Positions 22,005 through 37,000 are shown, counted from the stretch's first letter. The stretch: DNA of 64,000 nt from Trissonchulus latispiculum (GCA_030248195.1 JASAND010020063.1:40396-104395); one strand, 5' to 3'. The notes: generated by a model not told the origin, from the letters alone. Program-made: numbers and translations.

Positions 22005-25000
22005 GTAAGGTGTTGAAAGATTATATACTTGCTTTTAAAAGTGTGCTCGTTTTAAAGTTGTCCATTTTTAAGGTGCTGGTTCTGGTATTTGCAGCAAAGT
22101 TTGAAAGACTTTGCTCAATTCTTGGAGTTCAATGATAATTTTTATATCACTTTAAAGCTTAGAATATGCTTGTTATATAACTAGGTCGAGTATAGCTGTC
22201 TCATTCAACTCTTCAACCCCATCATGCGGTAGCATGAAAACAATTTTTTTAACATGGATTTTTCGAATTTTAGGAAACTTAAAGAAAAGCGACCTGTTCA
22301 GACCAGAGTTGGACGGGGGTACCCGCGGGGCGGGCCGGGGCGGGCCGAAATTTACTATCCGCAGCGGCCCGCGCGGACCGATGCGGGCCGATTTTTATAG
22401 TGACAGTATGACTTTTTAAGCTGAAATTTAAAAGTTTTATACAATATTTTTGACTTTGAAATCAGAAATCCTACACTGAATTAACGGATCCTTTCTCGAT
22501 TACCCATACCACCGCTCAAAATTCTGAAAGCTTGGCCAATTGAGCTAAAATTTGGAATGCGCATGTTTTCGAGCACACTGAGTTCAAACATTGCAAAATT
22601 TGTAGATTTCTCAAAATTCGTTTCTTTTGATTCGGGGGCTACTGAAACATTTTGGTCTTTGATTTTGCTGAAAAGTTGAATATGAAGGTTTTCTGGATCG
22701 CAGAACACGAATACGGTGTATATAGATTTTCGAGCTTTTTTGCTAGCTCAATGCAAGCTTACATATTAAGTAAACTCAAGATATTGAGAAAAATATAAAT
22801 TTTGTCCGATTTTCGTCAAACTTTTCAAGTTTGGACGCCTATTTCTCTCGACCAGAAAGACAAAACGCGACACCATGAAAAATAGCCCTCTGCAATTGTC
22901 CCAAAATGCATGTCTAAGGCCGTTCTTTAATTGATTACATGAATTGAGAGAAATCCGTGTTTAAAACAATCTGGCTACGATTTCCCAAATTTCACATTTT
23001 CGTTGCTGTGCGTAGGCAGAGATGCTCCAAAAAGCTCTCCGTTGGGCCATAACCTGTATTTTAAGACTGCAAATATGAGCAATACTTGACCGACGGATCA
23101 GCGCTATTGAAACTGTTGAAATATTGCAATATTTACTTTTTCGAAAAATGTCAGTTTTGGACCTCAAAAATAAATTTTCGTTGTTATCTCTTAAACGGTA
23201 AGGAGTCGAAGAAAATCCTAGGAGCACAGTTGTAGGTCTTAATGAAAGGATTCGAATGACCATAAGTTTAGCAAGTTATATATGGCAGACTTAGCCAATT
23301 TCCCCAAAACTCAAATTTTCACGCCTCAAATTTCCTAAAATGTTTCTGAGGCCAAATGATGAAATTGTAGCAAATTTGAATGAATTTCAACAACAATTCC
23401 GCTTTTAAAGTCAAAAATACACTAGCCCGAACCAGCACCTTGAGTTAACTTCTAACAAAACCTTATTAGTTTACTGAATTGTGAATTTCTATGAAGCAGC
23501 GATGCAAAATCTTAATCTTAATCTTAGGCGATCTTAATTATGATCTTAACCTTGACATGACTTTATCCCAATCTTAACATTTTAACTTTAAATTTGACTC
23601 CATCTGAGAGACGCTGACACGCATTGACCTGATTCTGTTGTCTGGCTATCGGTTCAACGCCGATGACAACTCCCCCCATTAAATATCAAATTAAAATAAA
23701 TTAAATTAAATTAAATAAATAAAATAAAAATCAATCGATTTCAATATGCTGAAATGCGCATGTTTTGCATTTAGAGAAAGTCAGATAGCTTTGATTTGAT
23801 ACCACCAGAATTTTAGTTTGAACTCATTAATTATGTAAAAATAACTATTTTCAGCTTTGACATAAAAATTAGGGCCCAAACACCACTTAAAGCTCTGGTA
23901 TTCACGACTTAAACGAATTCACGACACGACTTAAATTCGGTTGTCCTGATAGGAGCACAATTGGAACAGGTTTTGTTGAGAGCCGGCTTCGATCAGGGAT
24001 GGATAGTGATAATGTATCTTCAAGAGTGCATAATTGCACTATTATTAAGAAGAAGAGTAAACCACTAGAGGGCTTCTCTTCACTGCATTGCGTAACGGTG
24101 CTCCGACCACAATACGAGAATGTTCCCCCGTTTGGGGGGGGGGTCGACCAAATCGACATCGCATACCCCCCCTCCGTTTGGTGGGGGGGGGGGTAGCCAA
24201 AAAGAGGTCCCCGTTTGGTGGGGGGGGGGTAGCCAACAGCCAATCAGATTGCAGAAACCCCCCCTCCGTTTGGTGGGGGGGTAGAGCAGAGGATTACGGT
24301 AGTTTTTGTTCTATTCGAAAATGGGTCCCCGTTTGGGGGGGGGGTCGCTCAAGCAGGCTAAGTTTTGCTCATTCTGATTGGCTGTTGGCGACCCCCCCCA
24401 AACGGGGACTACTTTTTGTGACCCCCCCCAAACGGGGACCCCTTTTGCATACCCCCCACCAAACGGGGACCTCTTCTGTCGACCCCCCCCCCCAAACGGG
24501 GACCCTTTTTCAAAAGCCAGAATCAGCCTGCCTACCCCCCCCCCACCAAACGGGGAGGGGGTTTCTGCAATCTGATTGGCTGTTGCCTACCCCCCCACCA
24601 AACGGGGAGGGGGTATGATTTGGCGACCCCCCCCCCAAACGGGGGAACATTCGCTTGTTGTGGTCGGAGCACCGTTACGCAATGCCAAGAAGAGGAGCCC
24701 TCTAGTGGCTTACTCTTCTTCTAATATATAGAAGAAAATCATGGACTCTTGGTATCTTCTTGATCACACTTTTCCGTTTGTTAGAGTTGTCTGGGTTTTC
24801 CACTTCTGGATTCATTTCCGTAAACATGTCGGAAATAGTTCGTTTGAATAAACCGGTAGGGTTGCAGCTGTGGCCTCAATTTGCTTCTTTAACTCTGAGC
24901 AGTCGAAAAACTTATGCATATGCCTAAATTTCATTAATTTTTGCAGTTTTTAAACTTTCCAGCTTTCGATTAACGATAGACAAAAGATCGGTTTAATATT

Positions 25001-28000
25001 TTATCGCCTTAATTATGCATCTACGTCAGAAGGTTATCGAATTAGGGACAATTATTGAACCTTGTTTCTGGATCCGCTCCTGAAAATATAAAGCTGAAAT
25101 CTATCTAAATTATATATTAGATAATCCAGTTGATATTACAGTACAGCTACATATCAAAGCAAGCGTTTATAAGTTTCTATGTACGTAGTTTTCCGGGCCA
25201 AACATGAGATTTGTCGTTTGTGTTTTCTGTATCACGAATGCCATAATATACTTTATCATGTTTATTGTTGCAGAAATAATGGTTGTTTTGTTTATTGTTT
25301 TAGGGGGCCGAAAGTCCCCCCAACGGCCCAGTCCCAACGCCAGCCCCCCAGCCAATCAGCCAACCTCCCCCTCCAGCCAGTCAGCCGCCCCTTCCAACCA
25401 GCCAGCCGTCCCCAGCCAATCCGCCACAACCAAAAAGCGGAAGAAGAAGCAGAAGAAGCCAGCCACTTCTTCTTCTTCTTCCTCCTCCTCCTCCTCCACC
25501 GCTTCCTGTTCCAGCCCATCCTTTTCCGACCCGACGGAGTATTCGGGGAGTCCCCCGCCAGCCACCTCCCTGAATCCCCCTCAGCCGCCATCCACCTCCG
25601 CCGCCCGCCAGCCAACCACGCCGCCCAGTCCCCAGCCCGGGCCCTCCAGCCAGCCAGCCGCCCAAACCTCCTCCTCCTTCTCCGGTGGCCCCTCCTTTTC
25701 CAGCCCCTCCTTCTCCAACCCGACGGAGGTCTCCGGGTCAGTCAGCCCTCCAGCCCGGGCCCTGAACGAGACCTTCGAGGTTGGCGGCAATGCGACCTTC
25801 GTGGTCACGCCGCCAACCTTCTCCCCCTCTCGGTAAGCAGAATCTGGTCATTCTTGGTAGTATTTACAGGATATACTTTGGTAGAATGGATTACAAGTTA
25901 GAGTAGTATTCAATACAAATGAAACCTGTAGTTTTCACTGGTTTACAGGTTTATTCTACAGGAAAGTACTCGATCCGCTGATAACGCAAACTGGGCATAT
26001 AAGGACGACAGCGGTCATAATTTTTGAAGAATGAAATTTTTGAACATTTTCAGACTTTCAGTTTTTAACTGGGTTAACTTTAACTTTTAATTGGGTGATT
26101 TTTTTGTAACGGCCGCTCCCTGCCAAAAATATTGTGGGAGCGGCCCCCCCGCACCGCACGTGCCCCCTTTTTATTAACAGGTCGCTCGAGTAGAATTACA
26201 GATGTTATCTTGTAAAAGCTAGCTTTGGTGTCTGATTTAGGATTGTCAAAAAGGTAGAACAATACTACAAGTTTCTTTAGCATTTTCTACAGAAAAGTCC
26301 TGTCATTTTTACTATTCGAGAGGCCGATAAAGACTACGTACAAAAATTACTTTTGTGGAAAATACAGGTAGCTTCGCTAGTGACTGACCGCGCTGGAACA
26401 GTTTCATAGAAAACCACAAGAATTTGTGTAATTTCTACTGGAGTCTTTTTGAGAGTGCACGCTCGGTGTTTTTAGACTTGGGATCTGCGCCATAACGGCT
26501 GACATCCTCCAGTGACTCTCACAAATTAGTACCTGGTCGAAACGTGAGTACGTTCGATTACGTTTTGAAGGGCACAATGTTCTAACAGTGGTTTCCCCAT
26601 TTCTAACTCCAACGCGAAAATCTGCAGCCGAGTGAGAGCACCCCCGTTTCGACAAGGTATTAATTTGTGGGGAAGAAGGGTCACCAGGTCCGAATTTACA
26701 GGGAGCGGCCAGCAGCTAGTATGCATATGTATCATGTCACCAAGAATAACAACGAAGACTAGCAAACGTCACGTTCTTATTAATTATGTAATTTGGATTA
26801 AACTCTGTCTCATTTTCGCTTGTGAAATGTACAATTGTTAGTTGCTGTTGTTGTTTTAATTGAGACTATCTCTATATTATTGCCACAGTATTCTGGTGCA
26901 TAATGCATTGCACAATTCGTAACTTTCAATTTTACTATTAATTCTAATTGCAGGGTCACCGGGAAGCCGCCCATCCCACCCCGCCGCCGCCCACGCCGCC
27001 AGCCACAACAACAACAGCCGCCTTCCCCTCAGCCACAGCCAGCCGCCCTCTCTCCGGTGGAGCCAATGGAAGTCGAGGACGGTACGAATTAACCACTACT
27101 TATTGATTAAAACATCGAATTAACAACAAGTCTTAATATGAAAATTTTGTTTGACAGTCAGATATAACGAACAGAAATGTACAGTAAATTTACAGGGTAG
27201 CTTCTGAGGAACTATTGATGCTGTTGATACGTCGCTCTGTTTCAGCAAGAGTACATAATAATAAGAGTGTGCCACTAGACAAGCTCTCTGTTATCGCGGC
27301 AAGTTAGCACCATATGCTCCGCTCGCTAACGGCCCACCCCCTCCCACAAATCTGACCCTAGTGCTCCCCCGCGAAGTGCCTAGTCGAAACAGGGGTACGC
27401 TCACTCGCTCAATGTTTACGTGCTTAAGCTAGAAAACACAAGCAGTGCGAGCGCGAATTTTGTGTCTGCTGCGAGCATTAGAACACAAACATTTCTGAGA
27501 ATTTTGAAGAGGGTCTAATTTGCCGGAAGGAGGCCGTTAGCGAGCAGAGCGTAGTTTTTGCTCTGATAACAGAGAGCTTGCCTAGTGGCATACTCTTATC
27601 ATTATGCAATCTTGGTTTCTTCAGCTTTTGTTCTACTTTCGCTGCATTTTGTTTTTATTTCAGCCAGCCAGTCCTCCGACGCCCGACCGCGATGCAGCCA
27701 CTGGTCCAGCCCGTCCCCCTCGCCGGAACGGAGGCAGCCCCCCGGGACCTCAGCCACCCCGCCGGGCCCCTCCGGAGAACGGCCTCCTCCTCCCAGCCCC
27801 ACGCCAGCCCGCCGGTCCAGTCAGGAGGGGAGCGCGGAGACGAGTGAGTGGTCGCTCCCCTCCGCCGCCTCCACCTGGCCCTCCTCCTCCGCCTCCTCCC
27901 GGATGGAGTCCTCCTGGGTCTCAGCCAGCCCGGGACCCTCCGGACGGGGGCCGTCCACCTCCTCCCAGCCCAGCCAGCGCTCTCTGCCCTCCACGTCGTC

Positions 28001-31000
28001 GGAAGGGAGGCGGTCCGTGGTCTCAGCCAGCCCGGGCCCCTCCCGGAAGCGACGATCCAGCCCGGAGGGCGAAGATCTGCCGGCCAGGGTAAGAAAAGTA
28101 TACTTCTGAATTTATGAATTTTTTTTAAATATTTCTAAACTATGTACTGAATGTTCGGCCTGACTTTGAGTGGGTAGGCATTCTACACGCATTTGGTCTC
28201 GGCGGTCAGTGCATCTCACTCAGTAGAGTTTTTAGTCCGGCAGATCCAGCAGCCCGCGCAAAACCCAACGGCGGTTTGTTTGTACCGATTGCACGACTCT
28301 TGAAACATTCAAAATTTCCGGATTTTCGAAAGTCGAAAGCTCCTATCGAGCTGCACAACTTTTGTAATAGAATGAACTCTTGAAATGCACTCAATTCCTT
28401 TCCCAGAATTCACGAAAACCGGATTTTCCGGATTTTAGAATTTTTCTCTAATACCCTCAGTATGGATATTATTCGAAAGCTCTTGAGCTGAACAAATCTT
28501 GTAGTAGAATCAACACCTGAAAATACACCTAGGTTCTGGAATCCACGAATTACGGATTTCACTCTAGCTAGCTTGGAAGTTTTTCGTAAATTCCGAAAAC
28601 TTGCCTTATTTCTGCGAGTTAGTCCTATTAGAAAACTTGCTCAGCTCAACAAGGGCTTTCAAATGATACCCATATTGGGGGTGAGGGGGTATTGGAGAAA
28701 ATCTTTAAAATCCGGAAAATTCCGTTTTTCCGAATTCCGAGAGTTAAGTGTATTTGTTGTTTCTGGTGCAAAAGTTGTTCAGCCGATAAGAGCTTTCGAA
28801 TGATACCCATCTTGTGGGTATTGGAGAAAATTTTCAAATCTGGAAATTTTGAAAACCAGATCTTTCAAAAATTGGGAGCATTTTCGTTAAAAACTTTTAA
28901 GAGCGAAAATATGCAGCGGGATCAGCTCTGTTCGATCGTAGAAACAAACTTTTGATTGCAGTAAAAATTTACAACAAACAACAAAATTCTAGATTTGAAT
29001 TATGATTTTTCTGGATTTTCGAAATCTCGGATACCTGAGGATTCTAAAAATACATACATTTGTTTGGGTTTACTCCAAAGGTTAATCTGCCATAAAAAGT
29101 TTGTTCGCACATTTGTGGTCGTACTACACAACTGGAGCACTCGTTAATATATAAAATTAAGAGATTAAGATTAGAGCATGAAGAAGAAGATTAAGCCATG
29201 AGAGGCCTTCAGTGTTCTGCGTAACGGTGCTCCGACCACAATACATGTTCCTCCATTTGGGGAGAGTCGACCTGTTCGACAGCGCATTTTCCCCATTTGG
29301 GAAGAGTTGGCGCCAAAAAGTGGTCCTCATTTGGGATCTAGTCAGTCAAACTGCAGGCGCCCGATCCCCGTTTGTGAGCCTAGCAAATGATTACGGTAGT
29401 TTTTGCTTATTTGCGAAAAGAATCCCCGTTTAGGCTGGGATCACTAAAAAAGGTTCCCGTGGACGGAGGAGGGTTGGCCAACAGACAGCCGGATTCAGAT
29501 TATTTTTGCCTACTTTTGTCGAACACCCCTCGTCAAACGGGGATCACTTTTGACGACCCGAAACAGGAGGGGACAAGCGATGTCGAATTGATCGATCCTC
29601 CAAACGGGGAACATTCTGGTACTTGTGGCCGGAGCTCCCTCAAGAGAAGAGAAGCCCTTTTGTAGCTTACTCCTATTCTCTAAAATAATGAACTCCTGCT
29701 AATATGCCATGGACTCTGAAAACCGTGAAATTGGACTTGCGGTCACTTGATACATTGTGATTCCAAAACCTGATTATAGTTATATAGCTAATAGTTTATA
29801 GTTATGCAAATCTGTATTGTTCTTCCTCCCTATTGTAATTGTGATCTTTTTGCTATTTCAGAGGCCTTGCGACCGGCCGGACCCGGAGCCGCAGTTGCTG
29901 CCTGCCGCCACCAGGCAACTGCAACAGCTACAACAACAGCAACAGCAGCAGCAACCGCCTCGCCCACCGCCTCCGCCGCCGTCTCCGCCACAGCCACAGC
30001 CTCAGCCACCGCCTCCGCCTCAGCCAGAGCCACCGCAGCAACAGCAGCCGCAGCTCCAGCAACAACAGCAACAGCAGCCTCAACCACAGCAGCTGCCACC
30101 GCCTCCGCCTCCGTCTCCGCCTCAGCAGCCACAGCCTCGCCAAAAGAAACCGCCACCGCCTCAACAGCCACCGCAACCGCCACAGCCGCCCCAACATCGG
30201 CGCCTAGCCCGACGCCCGATGCGGGCCGCCGAAGCCGAAGCCGCCAGGCAGGGCGTCATCGACCGCCGCGGAGGTAAACTTTAAGCTTTGGCTGCCAGTG
30301 ATAACTATTGTTAAATATCAGCAACTCAGAAAGGTTGAAATCAAAGTACTAATCTAGTCTCTCTAGTGTGTTCTGGGATGTGGCTTAGCGCTGAAGAGCC
30401 AAAGCTCTACGGTTCGATCCCCGCCCTGGACACTTTTCTTCACATCTTTCAATCCTGATTTCAACCTTTCACATTATTCCTTACTGTACAGAGGCCATAC
30501 GCGACATGACCATAATTCCATTATACATTGCCGAAGACGAAACATGAATTTTGAACCCACATCCTTCGATTACCAGCCCAATTGTGTATTAATTAGTTCA
30601 GTACTCAATTATAGTGGGTCTGCCTTGTCATCAGACTGAATTAAACCTGGAGTAACCAGATAGTGACAAAATGATTTCGTTTTATCATTATTATTTTTAT
30701 TAATGATTGTTTATATATATATATTTTTGTTTCAGGAACGGCCTTGGAGCCAGCCCAGGTCGAAGAACTCCGGGTAAGTGTACAGGATAATGAAATATGG
30801 TGAATTGTGTTGTTGTCTGTTAATGTTATTAACTGTGTATAGCTTCGATGTAGACTGGTCTCGTTAATTTCAATTACAGTAGCAAAATTTCTAATTCATC
30901 ACGAATGGTTTTAAGTATACTTGGAATCTCATCTTCTGCTATTAATTACTTGCACAGAATTAATTAAATAATTAGCATTTAATGTGTTGGTTGTTTTTGT

Positions 31001-34000
31001 TTAGGCGGTCCAAGGAATGGCCCTTCGGGACATTGACGTCCCCCAGTATGGCGGCTTCTACGGTAAGTTGAATTACGTTGTTTCATTTTGCAAAATTAAT
31101 AATTATAAAAGAGCTCTGATAAAGAATTTCGTGCTAGTAAACGGGTAAACGGGACGGATTCTCGGATCCCATCTATCAAATCCCACCAGAGTTTCTGGTT
31201 TTCTGTCCCATCAAATCCCACTTTATCCAAGTTGTGCGCTCTTCTCTCCTGGCTCCGTGTTTGCCCGCCTGACTGCAATCCGGGAGGTCCGAGGTTCGAT
31301 TCCCGGCGGAGCTAAATTTTTACAAAAGTGTGCCGGGCTGGAGACGGAGTGTTTTGGGGAGGGGTGGTCCAGCGGCCAGATGTCTCCGAATTTCCTGCAA
31401 ATTTGCCCGAATCACCAAAAACACTCCTCTTAGGGGCGGGGTGAGCTTCAAGAACGGTCGACAGGTGTCCTGAATTCGTTGTATTGCCATCGGCATCTAT
31501 TTATGTTAATCATAGGAATTCAGCTTGTTACTTTCAAATCAGATAGGTCTTGTGAACACGATCAATTTGGCATGTGATAGCAAGATTATTATGCCAATTG
31601 GCGCTGCGAATTAACATCACAAACTGAGATCGGCCGGTCTGTAGATTGAAGGAAGCCAATACGTGATATTATTTGCTATGCATATTACCCGGGAGTAGAC
31701 TCCACGCATCGTTAGTGTAAAGCCTTTTGTACAGTACATCGAACACAGACCAAAACTGGTATCGCGAGGCCTGTATTGAGCGGCCACTTTCGACCCGACT
31801 GGCGGACCGGTTTGCATCGCCCGGTCAGGCTAGCTTTGGCGGCACTGCCGCGGTCATGGAGAGTACTTAGTGTTTGCTTTTTATCAAGAGTACATAATTG
31901 TACTATATATAAGAAAAAGAGTAAGCCACTAGAGGGCTTCTCTTCTTGGCATTGCGTAACGGTGCTCCGCCCACAATACGCGAATGTTTCCCCGTTTGGT
32001 GGGGGGTCGACAAGCATACTCCCTCCCCGTTTGATGGGGGTAGCAAAAAGAGGTCCTCGTTTGGTGGGGGGGGGTAGGCAGAAGAGGGTCCCCGTTCGGA
32101 GGGGGGTAGCCAAGTCAGAATATGATTATCTGAATCTTATTGCCTGTTGGTTTTCCCCAAACTGGGACCCCTTTTGCATACCCCCCACAGAACGGGGACC
32201 TCTTTTGCACACCCCCACCAAACGCGGACCCATTTTTCCCCGTTTGGGGCAATGCCAAGAAGAAGATAGACCCTCTAGTTTCTTACTCTTCTTCTTGCGA
32301 TTATGCACTCTTGTTTTCATGCTTACAGTCAATGTAAGTAAATAAATCATAAATCTGTCTATATTTATGTTTTTCTCTATTTCAGCCTGCCCAGTGCCCG
32401 GCTGTGGGAGGGCCTTCGATTCCCATCGGGGCCTTCGGATCCACGCCGGGCGGATGCACAGGGAGCCGGCTGCCCAGCCAGCCCAGCCGGTTCCTCCCCA
32501 GCCGCCCCAGCCGCCTCAGCCAGCCCCGATGCCGCAGCCACCTGAGCCAGCCCTTCCCGTTCCCCAGCCAGCCCCCCTGCCGCAGCCAATCCAGCCAGCC
32601 GGTGCCGTCCATCAGTGCACCTTCTGCGATCGGGGATTCGCTACCCTGAAGGGTATGCGAATCCATCGCACGAAGATGTAAGTCAACAATCTTCTTTATT
32701 CATTCATGTTAGCAAGAGTACATAATGATAAGTAGTGTTGTTTACCGGCCCAGCTCGCGACGCCGGCCGGTGCACTTTTCGCAGGCTATCCAAAATACAA
32801 ATAAAAATTAAGATTTTTGATAGTTTTCAAGGCAGATTTTAGCAAGCTTAAGGTGATAAGCTGCAGAAACTGTGAGTGACCGGTCGGCCGCCTCACATTT
32901 GACCGGCCGGCTTGTCACCGGCCGGCTGGCCGGCCAGCCTGTTCTCGGGCTGTGGGCCTGGGCCGGCCGGCGGCCGGCCGCCGGCCAGCCGGTCTAGACA
33001 GGGCCGGTGCACAATACTAATGATAAGAGTGTGACACTAAGCCTAATCTCTGATATCAGAGCAAAATCTATGCTCTGTCGCTATCGGCTAATCCTCCCCC
33101 ACAAATTGGACCCATCACCTCAACGAAACTCGCACGCTATGTTTGTGTTCTAAAGCAGCTGCGTTCCTCGCAGCAGACGCACATTGAACAAACTGAGTAG
33201 TTGTGCTTTCGAGCTTCAGCGTGCAAGCATAGCGGCCAAAAGGGACCAATTTGTAGGTGGGGTCAGCCGTTAGCGAACTGAGCATAGCTTTTACTGAGTG
33301 ACTTAGTGCCATACATAGGTCTTATCATTATGTATTTTGGGTGTTATCTTATCAATTGTCCAAGGGAGTTGGGATGGGAGGGGGTTCAGAAATGATACAG
33401 TGGCCTTAGAATTTGCGGAAACGACTTCTGTTTGAGTTGGGAAATTTGAGCAAAACCTTGCAAGTTTGACAACTGTAGATGAGATAGGACTTGCAAAATT
33501 TGGCATTCATTGACTATTTATGCTTGGAAAAGGTTGACTAGATGCCTAGTTTGCGGAAAAACAACATACAGGAAAGTGGTAAATGAGAAAAGAGAAATAA
33601 AGTAAATAAAGTAAAGTTCCAAAGAGAAATGCTGAGCAGTTGTGACTTCAAAAATTTTCACGATGGATTTCTGCTTTTATCGGACACTACTTTTGTACTG
33701 CAAAACAGGGCGCTGAGTTAGTCAGAATTAGATTTAAGTCATTTGCAAAGAGAGCAGAGTGAACTTTAACCATGCGTATTTTTGACTCCTTAGATGATTC
33801 ACGAAAAGAGTTGTACAGAGTTAACTCTAACTATTTTTACGAATAAGAGTAGAATACATTTCGCTCTTTCGCGAAAAGAGTCGAGTTAAATCTAACTCTT
33901 TTAACCCATTCGAGAAAAGGCCCTTAGAGCGAAAGTTACATGGAGTTAGCAAGATTAGCTAGTTTGCCATTTACACAACAAGTAAATAGCCACAAATAGG

Positions 34001-37000
34001 CTTTACTTGTATGTGTTGGCCGTGCCGTAATCTTTTGTAGTCCTAAGTGCAAGCGCCTTTGTGACCCTCAGTGAGGCATATTGACGTAATATTCGCTTCG
34101 TAGAATTTGTACCGCAAGATCTCTTAGGGGGGGTCCATCATGGAAAATTTTTAGGCGACTGATTTCGCTCATTTTTCCTGCTGCGCCTCAGCGCAGCAGG
34201 TCTTTTAAATTTGCTCAGCCATGGTTCTTTTCACGTCTTGTGCCCGTTGAAGATGTACCTTTCCATAAATGCGTGTGTGTAGTGCTTTAAAATAGACATT
34301 CCATGATTTGTGTGCAGACTTCTTCAAAAGAATTTTCTAGTTTTAGTACACGTAATTACGCATATGAATACAATTTGAGTTTGAGTTTTCTCAAGAAAAT
34401 CGGAAATTTCCGATAGATTGAATGTTGACATGAAGACAAAACTTCGCATTACTTAACTTTAGCTTGCATATAATTTTTTCAAACTGACTTAAAGCAAAAT
34501 CAGTTCTGGCTAATGAAGCTTATCTTTTCTAAAGAAGTGTAGCATTAATTTGTTGCACATTGTTTTGCACTCATGTTTACATTATGATGTCGCAAACAAT
34601 CTCTAATTAATGAAATCTGCTGCGCAGCAAGTTTACAATTTCCAAAAGTGTTGCTTCATCAGAAACTCAACCTTTTGCATAAAATATTGCTTGTTACACA
34701 TAAGTTAGCCACATATGTCATGCATATCAAGTTTAAATTTTGAGTTGTTTCGTTCAGTTCTCCGTAAGTTATGAGCCATAAAGTGTGTTCAATTTGAATA
34801 TGAGCGAGCACAAGGGTGCTGCAGCAAACTGAGGCAGATTTTCGCTAATCAACTCTATGTTTTTTAGCTTATTTTGTTATATACCTTTAAAAACAATTAA
34901 GAAAAGCATTTTCGTACAGTTTCCAGCCGGATGGGCTTGATCAGAAGCTTCTCTAAAGAATTTATCGGAGAAACAAGGCCCTTGTTCCTCCAGATGTAAT
35001 GAAACATTTAACAGCAGTTAACTTAAAATAGAGGCATTTCCGACCCATGGTTCTATGAGAAGAGTTCATCCCTGCAATGAGAGCTGTATAATATGCCATA
35101 TTTTGAAAAATTTTGTTTTGAGTTTTTGAGAAAAGTTTTGAGAAATTCGGGGTTCGAGGGTCCCGTTTGGCACGCTGAGAAGCACTGGACTCAGCTATCA
35201 GCATAATTCATGCTGCAAATAGATTCAAAGACATGAATACACAAGGTGAAATAGAAAATAGGCAGTTTAGGACCATACTGTTGACGGAATTTAGCCAAGT
35301 TTTCGAAAAAAAACCGAAATTTTAAAAATTTTGCTAAAAATGCCCATTTTTGCGCCAAAAAAATCTCGCTACTGGAAAAACATACAATGGAACCATTGGT
35401 ATCAATGGAACCGCCAATTCAAGTACTGCGGAACCCTGGAGTTAGAATTTTTATTTAGGCCTTTGATTTGGAGCAATTTGCAATTCTTTCCGAAGACCCC
35501 ACTTTTCAGCTGCAAAAAACGTTGCATTTTGACGATTTTCCACTGTTTTCGATAAATAAAAATTTTTTAAAAAATTTAGGGGCCTAAATCTAAATTCTAC
35601 TTCCAGCGTACCGCAGTTTATGATTATAGCTACATTATAGATACAAACTTATGCAGTATTACAACTGTTTGTCTAGAGATTTTTTGGCGCAGGAATAAAA
35701 TCACAACTTTTTCAGTTTCCTATGTTTAACACATTCGGACCTCGATTTTGAGATGAAATAACTCCACAACCGTAAGAGATACGAGTTTAATTTGAAAACT
35801 CGTTAAAATACCCCACTCAAAGATCATTATATGTGAAAATGAGCGAAATCAGAGATGGTCGAAAAATTGACCAAAAATGGACCCCCCCCTTAACTGGGTT
35901 TGCTTAACAGCCATTCTTGCTTTACAACCAGAAATTTATCTTGGCTTTGGTAACACACTGGGGCCATATTATATATCAAAATAGCAAAATTGGTGACTAT
36001 GAAATTGGGTACCCGGCGATCCGTCCCATTTACACGCTACACGCAGCCAACGTGGACCAGAACTTATTTACTAATATCACTCGAAGGTCCGACTTCACCA
36101 CGTTTGTCTCCTCAGCGAACCTAATCTTTGATCCAGTGCTGAAACTGTTTGATCCAGAAAAAGCAAGCCAAACTGTGTATGAGTCACGAACATTTAGCTT
36201 TGAGTCAGGCACGGTTCCACTAAAAAATTTACTTTTTTATTGGTTCGCCAAAAGTCGTTAATAGCTCATTTTGTGCTAGCTGATAGTCCTTCAAGAGTAC
36301 TCCATGACTAACTAGAGTTTAGAATTAGAATTTAGAATTTAATGAAACTTCAAAAAAGCGGAATTTTTAATTAGAATTACTAATAAATATAAAAAGTCTA
36401 ATTAGCTTAAAGCGTGAAATGGTCCTCTCACCTACCATAAGCAGTGCTGGGAATAAAATAGTGGTTATACCTGGAAAACGCAAAATTTAATTTTTCATTT
36501 TGCCACGTTTTAATTTGCAGCATCAGTGTCCCCGACGAATAGGCTTTCCTGGAAAAATTAATTAGTAGTGGCAGCATCCGCTCACTGAAAGTAGGCTGAT
36601 TTTACTCCAAAACGCAGATTATCCCAGGCTATCCTAATTTCTTAAATTGGGTATTAAGCTGTTTTTTGCAGAAAAAAGAATGTTGCAGGTATCGAAATAG
36701 CTGCGGCGCTTTCACAAGGTTGCAAATTATGAAAACATTGTCAATTGAATGCATTAATTTAACAAAATAGAGACAATTTGTTTCCCTTAATTAGAAATGA
36801 TTTAAATGTTTCTAAGAAAATTAATAAACAACAGCCATTCAGAAACGTACAACATTCGTTTTCTCTGCAAAACATAGCTTTTTACCCATTTTAAAATATG
36901 CGAACAACCTGGAATAACCAGGTATTTGGAGTAAAGTCACCCTACTTTCGGTGAGCGGACGCAGCCACGACTTATTAATTTCTCAGCAAAGTCAATTCGT

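Larger units (their letters stand above)
18891..22015 (+). repeat. duplicated 5' unit 3
   Basis: Again an A-type mini-exon (19290) then a B-type (21992), with the same order of shared blocks as unit 2. Interrupted by a 562-bp TTA-flanked element at 20398-20959. The B-to-B distance is 3128 bp, or about 2.56 kb without the insertion. Confidence 0.75.

Noticed and set aside
24088..24618. 176-codon frame rich in Pro, Gly and Thr
   Set aside because: Arises from the CCCCGTTTGGGG word array of a foldback element.
25204..25303. Unspliced start of the zinc-finger gene at the ATG 25204
   Set aside because: The stretch is AT-rich and hydrophobic, unlike the exon, and a good acceptor (TTTATTGTTTTAG) marks the composition change; a phase-matched upstream exon fits better.
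29830..30197. Antisense Ala/Val-rich and Leu/Arg-rich frames opposite exon 5
   Set aside because: CAG/CCG triplet runs leave several frames open; only the sense Q/P frame joins both neighbouring exons in phase.
35917..36261. 114-codon frame MLYNQKFILALVTHWG...
   Set aside because: Lies on one arm of a long inverted repeat, no recognised domain, and the matching arm does not keep the frame.
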